From contig NC_030431.2 of NCBI RefSeq assembly GCF_001660625.3, positions 16,767,083 to 16,831,082 on the forward strand: 64,000 nt of DNA, written 5' to 3'. Origin of the DNA: Ictalurus punctatus. Taxonomy: Eukaryota > Chordata > Actinopteri > Siluriformes > Ictaluridae. The position numbers and the translations under genes are program-made. The notes beneath the pieces are model-generated. The model worked only from the letters and a program-made list of their open reading frames with translations. It was not told the origin of the DNA and did no database searches. Shown here piece after piece: positions 25,901-35,762 of this stretch (position 1 is its first letter; each line of letters opens with the position of its first letter).

Positions 25901-27178
25901 CATTCTCCCGGTGGATGGAAGAATTCAGATGAGGCTTCTATTTGTGGACGCAGCGTGCAGAGGCCTAGTTTCTCAGAGAGTATGGTGGCAACTGCACTTC
26001 AGAAAGGCCAAACATGTCCTGTGTCTATTCGAGCAGCGTCAGACAAGGGGGTACTGGCCTGTCAGCAGAGTTTCCTCCTCCCCATGCCCTTACCCCAGGA
26101 TCCTGACCGGCTGTCCCCCTCTGGTCAAAAGATTCTTCCCCCCATTTTTGGGTACCGTTTGGCACAGCAACAGCTTAAGGAAATGAAGAAGAAGGGACTT
26201 AAAGAGGATACACGAGTCTATCTTGTCTCCCAGAGTCCTGTTGATGACACCATGGTGGAGGCCACAGCCTCAACATCTGCTGCTCTTACACCAGTGCCTC
26301 AGGACCTGGAAAGTCAAGAAGATGTCAATATCAGTCACCTCCGCAAATCCCCTTTCACAGAGCCCACATGGCCTCACAGAAACTCTGCCACTCTGCCTGA
26401 CAGACTGAGCCCAAAGGTGGACCTTATGTTGGCCACACCAAAAGCTATGTTTAGTGATCGGGACAGACGGCAAGAACGCACTGCAGACTGGGTGGCAATG
26501 GTGGAACGAAACAGACTCAATTTTTCTAAGAATCCGATCTTCAGGAGGACATCTAGCTTCAATGAGAGCAACCTGCAGCACTTACCTAAGCCACAGCCTT
26601 TTAGGGAGCGGAGCATGACTCAGGTGACCCCTCGCCAGCACCCAGAGGGCAGCTGTAGAACCAGAAACTGGGAGCATCCAATACCTGAGCTGGAGGACTG
26701 GTCTCAGACTAAATATAGGATACCTGACAGTTCTAGTGACCACAGGCAGCAACCCTGGGTAGATATGCCTTCCTTCTCGAAATCCAAACCCACAATGGTT
26801 CATTCAGGGTCTTCAATACCAACAAAAAATCGAGTAACAGACAGTCATGGAGTGGGCTGGGCCCCATCTGTTGGGATGGATCGAGTAGAAAGGGCAGAAC
26901 AAAATTGGAATAGGAGAGGTCCATCACCCATCCAGAGGAACATTTTGGCAAGGAAGTTGCGAGAAGCGAATTCATCAACCAACAACCACAGACAGAGAAG
27001 TTCCACCTTTTCTAGCTCTGATCAGAGCAGGGGCCGATTCCGAAGCCTCCCACTCTCTGCGGACTACAGCAGCTCCTCCTATGGTCTGACTGAGGATGAG
27101 CAACGAATGATGGACATTTCTGGATATCTGGGAGAAGAGGACGGGACAGGAATAATGAAAGACCTCAGACTCACCTGA
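22944..27178 (+). CDS. thsd1: Thrombospondin type-1 domain-containing protein 1
   Basis: Exons: 22944-23004, 24134-25093, 25271-25429, 25719-27178, giving 879 residues (human about 852). Exon 1 encodes a signal peptide (MTQGFTPLMQFLLQLLLMGF), placed by its strong gtaagt donor and exact phase match to exon 2. The extracellular part is residues 22-340, with many N-glycosylation sites and the landmark HVALSN. It is followed by one TSP1 repeat (341-393; WQTWSGCSVTCGEGVRER). A transmembrane helix lies at about 414-438 (AGISLCLAVILVTILITVW). The long cytoplasmic tail has the family motifs YRLAQQQLKEMKKKGL, RRTSSFNE, PFRERSM and GLTEDEQRMMDISGYLG. In vertebrates THSD1 acts at endothelial focal adhesions and in vessel stability; that role is family knowledge. 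Intron 3 holds a dispersed repeat. Confidence 0.96.
23459..23695. repeat. Dispersed repeat ('caattcagtagtgcttttaacaatagacattg' family)
   Basis: A degenerate copy of a family that also appears at 34808-34935 and 41400-41650. Shared words are tttaacaatagacattg, agcaactttacagaaa, ggcaaggaa and aggaagaaac. It lies in thsd1 intron 1. Confidence 0.65.
25440..25570 (+). repeat. Dispersed repeat, CATCCATCC family (5' part)
   Basis: It opens catccatccatccatcttct, then has cagggtcacgggggaacctg and gggtacaccctggacagggt. It fills nearly half of thsd1 intron 3. Other copies: 35237-35503 (inverted), 54641-54988 and 62189-62522, with a stub at 38167-38208. Confidence 0.8.
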
Positions 27179-28679
27179 TAATATCCAAGAATGTCCAGAT
27201 CAAAAACTCCAGAGCTGAATTCCCCCAATTGAATGTTTCTCTAGTTGTTGTGGTTTGCATTTTAAAACTACAAGAGCCTCTTTTTTTTTTAGAGCCTTTA
27301 TTTGGGAATGACCATTTTGGGAACAAGTTTTATGATTAGCTGAATAATGAATCATTTATTAATTTTGTGATTGAATTTCATTTTATGTTCCTTAGTAATC
27401 TATTAACATCACAAATCATATCAAATGTGCAGTGTAGAAATTTTATTTTCGGAACATTCACTGTGCTTTGAAGATATTTAGTGTTATTGGCACCTGATGT
27501 AAATAAGCAGTAAATGTAAGTATTGTTACTTTAATGCTGCCATAAAATCATGTTGAACATTTTAACAGATACTGTATAAAACAACAAGCTGGGTTTATCA
27601 AATAAATGGGTAAACAATCAACAAAAAAAACTAGGGTTATTCAATTTTTCACTGCATTAAGTAGTATATTGCAGCAACTTGATTAGTCTTTAAATCCCTC
27701 TAAATTACAATATATAAGCAATATTTAATCTAAGAATAAATGCTTTTATATTTGTTTGTAAATGGAAAATAAGCTATTTTAATATCTTTTTTTTTTTTTG
27801 GAAATTTTGCAGGATTACTGCATATTAATTTTGTTTTAGTGTATCCAGATTAAAAGAATGTAATCAATCTGGCTGTAGTCTAATTCAGAGTAGTTTAAAC
27901 TGTGGGAGTCTCTTTACACTGGAACAATGTCTCTGCTCATACCCAGGCAAGCAATGTTCTGTATGCATTGTAAATAAATTTCTTTCATGTTTATCAGTCT
28001 GTATATTTGTTAAATTTTTATCTCTGTTGTTCTACACGTAAATGTAGATGTAAATGTAAATGTGTGGTTTTTAAAACTAGAAAGTGCAGTGTTCGAATGT
28101 AGGGGGGTGTATGTATATCATGTGATCCAAATGTCCTTGGATATATCTGACATTTAGCTGGTCCCCATGAGGAAATCTTTTCTTTTTTTTTAAAAAAAAC
28201 TGCAGCTTTTATTTAAAAAAAAAAAAAAAAACATTTTTAAAAAGAAGAAAAAAAAAACCTAAAAGAGCCAAATGTTTTGCTTTTGCTTACTGAGGTTAGG
28301 GGTAGGGTTAGCTATAGATATAAATATTGTTAATTAGCTGTATTAAGAATTGTGTGAACAGAAGGTATCCATAATGATAGTATGACGTGTGCGTGACTGT
28401 TCTGGTACTGTTCAGATAAAGTATATATGCATGGAAAGGTACATTTTTATCATAAATGGCATTTCATACAGGCAGCTTGTTTACAAGATCATTTTAGACT
28501 TCAAAAAGCAAAAGAATGCTGTAGTATATCTATGATCCACATGCATGCTAACTGTAGGTTATACTGAATGCTCTACTGCAATCTCTGCTTTTGCTAAATG
28601 TTTGGATTGCATAATGGTGCAGCATAAATTCACTTCTCATGACACATTAAAAAAAAAAAAAAAAAAAAAGTGCAATGTT
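27179..28679. other. thsd1/fgl1 convergent intergenic region
   Basis: It holds the 3' untranslated sequence of thsd1, with AATAAA at about 27600 and again at about 27972, and that of fgl1 on the other strand. A poly(A) tract lies at about 28649-28669, 10 bp past the fgl1 stop. Homopolymer runs occur near 28190-28260. No other gene is seen. Confidence 0.6.
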
Positions 28680-31600
28680 TTAGATGTTGGGTTCTGCTCC
28701 ACTTCCTAGGCTGTCCATAAATGCTGTAGGTCGCACCTTCATGCTTGTGTTTCTGAGGGAGTACCAGAACCCTCGCCAGGTGCTCCACACCACCCCATTG
28801 TCATGCTTTGCTGTGTACTTCCCTCCTTGATAAAACTTTCCATTCAAGTTGGCAGCATGACACCTAAAGAAGAGCAAATAATTCTGGAAGTGCTATTAAT
28901 GAATAATTAGTATGAATATGCACCATCGGCAAGTAACGTTCTGAACCTGTAATGAAACTGTAATGGAGAATAAGTATGAATATGTACCTGCAACTGTTAT
29001 ACAAGATCGTATGCTTTTTGTACCTTACCTGTTGTACCACCAGCCTCCCATGTTCTCTACAGCACAGTTTCCTTGCAGGTAGCGATCATTATCCTGTTTT
29101 TTTGTGCTAAACTGCATGCCACTGTGGGAGGCAGACCACTGCTCCACCATACTGCTCCCGCCAGACAAGGCATCTCCAGCCCGGCCACTGTACACGCCAA
29201 AGTATAGCCTGTACTTATCCTGTGTGTAGATGGTAAAAAAATTTGAGATAACACTATTTTAGGGACTGCACACACTACAAATGCAATGTTATTATAAGTA
29301 TTATATGTTTTGTTTTTTTGATAATGACAACAGGATATGAAGGCTTACCTTTTCATCTGCCACTTTGAAGTTGTCATACATCGCATATGATTTTTCTCCA
29401 TTCCAGTCCATCAGATCAATCTTCATTACCTTCTCACCTTCATGGAATATACACATAACCTGAATCTTTTCCATGAACATGGGATAAAATGTTTTAAAGA
29501 TTAACCAACAGCAACCTACCTCTGTAAAGCAAGGAGTGAATGTGATCATTGCCCAGCCAGAACTCATCTTTTCTTGATTTGAAATGACCAAAACCATTCT
29601 TATATTCCTCCCAGTCTCTGGAAAGAATGCATTCCAGTAATTGGTTAATAGTTACTGTTATGTGTTATGTTGCATGAACACATCCAATCGTCACGCTGTA
29701 TTATAATTTAGTACTTTGAATTGAAATCCTTCTCCCAAAGACAGCCAAGTTTCATCCGCTGGACTGTTTCAAAATGCCCAGTCAGGCACAATTTCTGAGG
29801 AAGATACTTATTCCTCCAATGTTATAATGTTCTCTGTTTTCCTCCCACCACCCTAAAGCACCTGAGTAGGTGGATTGGCAATGCTAAATTGCTCCTAGAT
29901 GTAAATGAATGTCCAAATGTATGTGCGTATGGTGCAATGTGATGGACTGGCATCTTTCTGCCTTACACTAAGTGTTCCTGGCTTCTAAGTATTCAAGGCT
30001 CCAGAACGGCCACAACCCAGTTCAGGATAAAGTGGATACTGAAGATGGAAAACTGAAAGAATGAATGAATGAAAAACATTTGAAATTCTTGTTCGTCAAC
30101 CCCTTCACCAAATTCCCATTAATGGTGAAGAAGTGTCATAGCCTACCTATTGAAATCCACTTTACCGTTGCAACGTTTCTGTACCACGGTCCAGCCTCCT
30201 CCATCTTCCATGTCGCAGTACACAAGAAAAGGCTCGAGAGTTGTATCTGGTTTGATCCGGTAGAACCCGCTCTCAGGTCTGAGCCTGTCAAACAGCTCAG
30301 AGCAGTCTGGAGAAAAAAACACCACCAAAGTACATAACTCCCTTGTATAATTACAGTAGTCTGATTCTACACTATACCCCATCCAGGGCCATCTCACAGG
30401 ATGGGTGAAAAGGTACTGTAGTCTGCCATAAATTTATAGCAATCATTCTGCAATCAGCAAGAAAAATGCTAGAGCACTACCACGAATTGAAATAATTTTT
30501 AACTCATTATTTTATTGTCACTGTTATAGAGCACTCTTCTATTCCTCAAACGCTGGTTATGTTTGTTTCTATAGTTTAATTGTATGTCCGCACCACAGAT
30601 GTTAGCCACGTTCATTTATCCCTGAACATGCCACAAAAACATTGGCCTAGGCCCTGCACACCACTTGAGATAGCATTGACCCCATCTGTCATCTTTTCCC
30701 TTTATTCAGCACCTTGATTGTTGACTTTTTTACTTTAATATTACTTTAATGTTACTATTTAGTGACTTTGTTACTTGTAATCAGTACCAGTGAGGGTTGA
30801 TTGCCCTCTTATATATTACATGCAGATAGCTAAGATTGATATCATTGTATAACCTATACTTGGGCTTGTACCACTCTCTGAAAGCTTCATGCAGTATAGA
30901 AATACAAAAGAGGCAAAAAACAATGGGTAAGCATAACACCTCTATCATGAACCAGGAGGTTTCCTCCCGTGCTTGGCAGGGTTGGTAGGGCCGTGTTGTC
31001 CCGTTTTGATTCTGCTGCAGGTCTGAAGCGGTGGTGCGTACGCAGGTACATCAGTTTCCAGTCCCCGATTATCAGCTCATAATTAAGTTTCTGAATGCTC
31101 TTTTTCAGCTCCAACAACTCCAAAGGACATTCATCCCCTGTCTCAATTAACCAAAAAATGGATTATGGACATTTCGTAATTTCTCTAATTACTAAATATA
31201 TTGAATTTTCTGAAACTTAATTTCTATGCACACATACATATTATAATAGATTTAAAACAATAGATACATAAAGGAACAGGTTTAATTTACAACCCTAAAG
31301 GTTTCTTTGGTTTATCAAATGAGGGAACCCTTAAAGGTTCTATGCTAAATATTAAACAGAGAGTTTTCTTTTTATAGAGGGTGCCAAAGAGATCCCTATT
31401 GGGAAGCCTGGAACCCTTAACTATACAAAGAATCATTGGGGAAACCTTGTTTAGTTTTCCTCATGGCAGAAACATTAGTTTCTGCATATGTCTAGAGTGA
31501 AGTCATGTAAATTGGGCCATCAAGTAAAATAGCCCAGATAAAAAAATATATATACACATACTTACCAGTATATTCGTTTTAGATAAGATGAGCCATCTCA

Positions 31601-32423
31601 CTTAATGTTAGTAAAACTATTCAAATATTAGGCTATTTCTTAGTTATATGACTGATATATTGATGAAAAAGTATACTGATAAAAATAAAAAAATAAACAT
31701 ATGATAGATGTATTTGTTTGAGCTAAGATTAGCCACCTCACTTAAGTTAGTTGGTATGTATTTTTATGGTTCTTGTTATTAAGACTTATTCAAATATTAA
31801 AACATTAAAAATACAAACCTGGATATGTCAAATTATTTTATTTAGGTTATATTTAGTTTTTATTGGTTTTAATATAATGGCTGTCTAATTTTATTTCTAT
31901 TCACTTGTTTATAGGTGATTCTGTTGAATGGTTTTAACTCCCCCCAAATCCACATTCTTCATTCATATAAAGCACCACAAGTATATTTCATTTAAACACA
32001 ATTTCTTGTTATGTTAATGTCAACTCAAACTAAAAAATAAAGAAATAAAGAATATGCGTTGCATTATTCAGAATGATGGATTTGTCACTGAACAGATGGC
32101 CCATTTTACTAGATCATAGTAGGCTTGTCCTGGACTGTGATATCATCTATGATTCTAAAATTAGATTTAGTGTTTAAATTTATTTAAATTTATGTTATTA
32201 ACTATTTTCAGCATAGACCCAGCTTAATATCAACATACATTTGAAAGTCATAGATGATTGGCAAAAAATAGTCCAATTTACCTAATTTTACCCTTTTGGA
32301 ATAACACTTGATATAGCCATTTTGTCAGAGCAAAAGCAGCAACCAAAAAACAATATTTCTTACCGAGCCACCTGATGGAAGAGTTCCAAAGAACACCATC
32401 AAAAGGAGAATCACAGCTGACAT
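28680..32423 (-). CDS. fgl1: Fibrinogen-like protein 1
   Basis: Exons in transcript order: 32423-32372 (or -32364), 31137-30940, 30306-30147, 29617-29520, 29437-29349, 29219-29029, 28863-28680, giving 323 residues (human 312). Exon 1 is a signal peptide (MSAVILLLMVFFGTLPSG). The second exon is a short helical, likely coiled-coil stem (ELLELKKSIQKLNYEL). Residues from about 85 form the fibrinogen C-terminal globe: DCSELFDRL, GGGWTVVQKR, WEEYKNGFG, NFKVADEK, FGVYSGRAGDAL, DNDRYLQGNC, GGWWYNRCHAANLNG, MKVRP. The TAKHDNGVVW and RGFWYSL pattern fits FGL1 better than other family members. In mammals this is a secreted liver protein and an LAG3 ligand. The exon 1 donor is uncertain: the strong gtaaga site breaks phase, while gtggct 8 bases earlier keeps it. 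Confidence 0.92.
29838..30074. repeat. Dispersed fish repeat in fgl1 intron
   Basis: It contains gttttcctcccaccacc, gatggactggcatc and aggataaagtggatactgaa and ends in (GAAT)n. It is the same older family as at 20333-20675. Confidence 0.6.
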
Positions 32424-33586
32424 GACCACGAAATCAGAAAACTCCAATTTCAAAACTAAGGAAGTTCTGCCACAATTTTAATGGTTTTTTAAAAGGTTAA
32501 ATGTAGTTCCTTTAAGATAGTCAAGACTCCAATGGCAGTAGAAACAGTAGACTGTTTTTAATATGCGTACTGCTAGCTTCATTTCCAGGAGCTGTACTCC
32601 ACATGCTGATTCCTCAGGAGTGAAGACCTTCCACGCTTTTATTTCTATTATTTATAGGATCGGTTCGTTCCGCATGGTCTACATTAAATCCAGAGAAAGT
32701 GTTACACCACTTTTCCATTCCTTACATTCCACTGGCCCTTTTTTCTCTGAAAAACAAACTAAAATGGATACTGTGAACTTATGAATTTGAATTGTCAAAT
32801 TCTATTACTATTACAGTCACTGAAATAGTTTTTAAAATATAAGTACGAAGATTCACATTCTGAAAAAACGCACATATATTTCACGAGTTCTGTTAATTTG
32901 TGTTTTCAATTCAATTAAATTCAATTTTGCTTACATAGCACTACCGTTGGCGAATAATGTTGGATTTGTTGTGCTAGCATGTGTCATAACTTCCTAGCAT
33001 GATATGATATGCTAGTTATGATATGCTACGACCTTCTAGTAATTTGCTAGAGATGACAAACACATGTTGTTAGGGTGTACAACTTTTATGTCTGATGGTG
33101 AACCTATTCAGGCCATGCACAAGTAGGGCTAGTCATTTTGTCCTTTTCTATGGATGCAGATTAATATTTTGGCCCAACCCTAGACTGCCACCCCAATAAA
33201 GACTTTAGGTTTAACTTGGTCAACCCACTGTAAAATGTCTAGCTATACGCCTGCTAACAACTCAAAACATACTGTTTGGTTTGCATGCATTACGTATCTA
33301 AATAAACATTAATGAACTATATCTGGAGTTTACATCAAATCGTATTTATACTGATAACATACTCATAATTAACCCCCTTCACCTATCATTTCTATGGAGA
33401 GGCTTTTGAGGACTTATATGAACTGCAAATCCTACCAAAATGTGCATGGTACTGTGGTTTGGACAATGAGCAGTTTTGTTTTTGTTTTTTTTAAAGTCAG
33501 GAGTGAAGGTGCTTGTGGGACTATACCTGGTCAATGTTTGATAGCTACAATCAGTAATAAAAATGTAAGCAATGTAAAAAAAAAAA
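32424..33586. other. Upstream region of fgl1
   Basis: The fgl1 promoter and 5' untranslated sequence should lie in the first few hundred bases. No clear TATA box could be fixed. The cluster gctagcatgtgtcataactt, then repeated atgatatgcta, occurs near 32975-33030. No gene is recognised. Confidence 0.4.
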
Positions 33587-33587
33587 A

Positions 33588-33663
33588 CTGTAATAAAGTT
33601 GGTTGGACGTTCGATATTCGCGGAAATGCGGAAATTAAGGGACCGTCTCTAAAGTTACATACG
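33588..33663 (+). repeat. Left terminal inverted repeat of the Ulp1-PHD element
   Basis: It starts ctgtaataaagttggttgga and includes cgcggaaatgcggaaattaa. It is identical to the complement of 38721-38796 except at the fourth base (t against g). Confidence 0.9.
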
Positions 33664-33683
33664 AGATTGTTAAACACGATTCT

Positions 33684-34086
33684 AACTTCAATAGCATTCG
33701 AAGGGAATGTCTTACAGTCATATAACCAACTGTAAAGTGTTCATCTAGGTGTCAGCTATAATGCGCACCTCTTAGATTTTTGATATTTATCAAAATATAC
33801 TATTAGATCATATATAAATTTGTCATGTATTTTAACACTGCATGGGCCCATACACAAAATATACCATATTTTAAAGCTCAATAGCATTTGAAGGGAATGA
33901 CATACAGTCACAAAACCAACTGAAAAGTGTTCATCTAGGTGTCAGGTATGAGACACACCTTTTATATTTTTGTCATGTGTAAATTAGACTTGAATTTCAC
34001 TGCAGAATGGGCCCATACACAAAATATACCATTTTTAAAAGCTCAATAGCATTTGAAGGGAATGACTTACAGTCACAAAATTAACA
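33684..34086 (+). repeat. Left subterminal repeat array
   Basis: Three copies of a unit begin at about 33689, 33879 and 34044; the last is truncated. Shared words are aatagcatttgaagggaatg, gtgttcatctaggtgtcag and gggcccatacacaaaatata. The spacing is about 190 and 165 bp. Confidence 0.88.
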
Positions 34087-34807
34087 AGAAGAGCAATAGG
34101 CCAAGAGATCACAAACTCAAAGACCAGCAAAGCATCGTTCAAAGTATTTTGATCCACTAAAAGCAGTGCCCCAACCAAAAAGACACAAGACAAAGCAAAT
34201 ATCTGAGGATCATTCTGAGGACACATCAGCCCAGGTATTATGCAATCATGTCATAAAGCTTTTGTTCACATTAATTTATACCACCTTTTATATTATATTC
34301 AAATATCCCATTGCAGATCCAAGCTCTGTGGTCTAAGAAAGCATGTGAGATAATCATTGCCGTCACACAGTCAAAGGACAAAAAAGGTCTTATATCCTGC
34401 ATCATTCAGAGCTGAAAACACTCCATCCACATAAATGGCTGGTGGGGGAAGTAAGAAAAAAAAAATTCATACCTTTGGGAAATGCATTGCTCTTATGACA
34501 ATTGAAAAATAATCTGTGAACATAGAGGAATATATTAACTTATGTAAAAATGACAATATTAAGCCATTGTTGAGTATATTGAATAAATGTTAATGAAACA
34601 CTGGGTGAGGTCATTATAATTTATTTTTTATCTTTTGTTCTTAGACAATCCAATGCTATTTACAAGTGGTGGTGAATAACAGAGACCAGGGACACAAGAT
34701 TTTTATACTAGATCACTACACAGCAAGTGTTATACTTCATGGAGAACGAGATGAAGTACGGAGAAACAGTCTCTCAAAGGTAAAGATTATCTTTAATTAT
34801 CTTTAAT

Positions 34808-34935
34808 AATTGAATTGAATTAAATTTTATTTGTATAGCGCTTTTAACAATGGACAGTGTCTCAAAGCAGCTTTACAGAAACAAACACAGCATACAGATT
34901 TTAAGTGTGTGAATTTATCCATAATAGTTTAAGGC
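34808..34935 (+). repeat. Dispersed repeat ('ttgtatagcgcttttaac' family), partial
   Basis: The words attttatttgtatagcgctt, aacaatggacagtgtctcaa and agcagctttacagaaacaaa match the copy at 41400-41650. It sits in an intron of the broken Ulp1-PHD gene. Confidence 0.8.
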
Positions 34936-35236
34936 AGTTACATAACAACGAAATGTCATAAGTGTTTTATTTTATTAATTTTTTTTATTTTATTTCAGGT
35001 GGACTTTGATGACTACGAGGGAATGATAAGTTTCCTGAATGTCAACGGGAATCATTCTATATTTTAGGTGAACACATTTTATAGTACTTTTTTAATATAC
35101 ATGAGACACTGTTATATTACTCTATTCTATAAAGGATGTTCATAATTTGGTTGTCTTGAAAAATCACATTGAATAAATGTTCAGATGAGCCAAGACTATT
35201 CAAACACCAGCCATCAAAATTCAAAAAAAAAACTAA

Positions 35237-35503
35237 CCCGTAGCTGCGGGGGTTTCCTCCGGGTATTCCGGTTTCCTGCCCCAGTCCAGAGACATGCATG
35301 GTAGGCTGATTGGCATGTCCAAAGTGTCCGTAGTGTATGAATGGGTGTGTGAATGTGTATGTGAGTGTGCCCTGTGATGGATTGGTACCCTGTCCAGGGT
35401 GTACCCCGCCTTGTGCCCCATGCTCCCTGGGAGAGGCTCCAGGTTTCCCATGACCCTGAAAAGGATAAAGCAGTATAGAAGATGGATGGATGGATGGATG
35501 GAC
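35237..35503 (-). repeat. Dispersed repeat, CATCCATCC family, inverted copy
   Basis: A reverse-oriented copy of the family at 54641-54988, ending in gatggatggatgg. It interrupts the Ulp1-PHD gene between the exons carrying the catalytic His and Asp. Confidence 0.85.
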
Positions 35504-35696
35504 TAACCCATACAAGGCCATATGCTTTTCACTGTGTCTACACCACACACAAGGGTCTGGAATAGTTGAATGTATGAATGAATGAATTCATTAATCCATC
35601 AATCAATACATAATTTTAACTTTCAGGCCAGACTTTTCCAAACCAACCTCAAAGTTTTTCTACAAAACTTTGTTTTGTAGTTTCATTCTAGTTTCA

Positions 35697-35698
<2 letters not shown>

Positions 35699-35759
<61 letters not shown>
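35699..35759. repeat. (TA)n microsatellite
   Basis: About 30 TA units, 15 bp upstream of the exon with the catalytic Asp of the Ulp1-PHD gene. Confidence 0.9.

Positions 35760-35762
<3 letters not shown>

Noticed and set aside
34035..34226. Minus-strand hydrophobic frame MCPQNDPQIFALSC at the left end of the Ulp1-PHD element
   Set aside because: The plus strand here gives a basic exon with a good acceptor, donor and phase leading into the protease exons.
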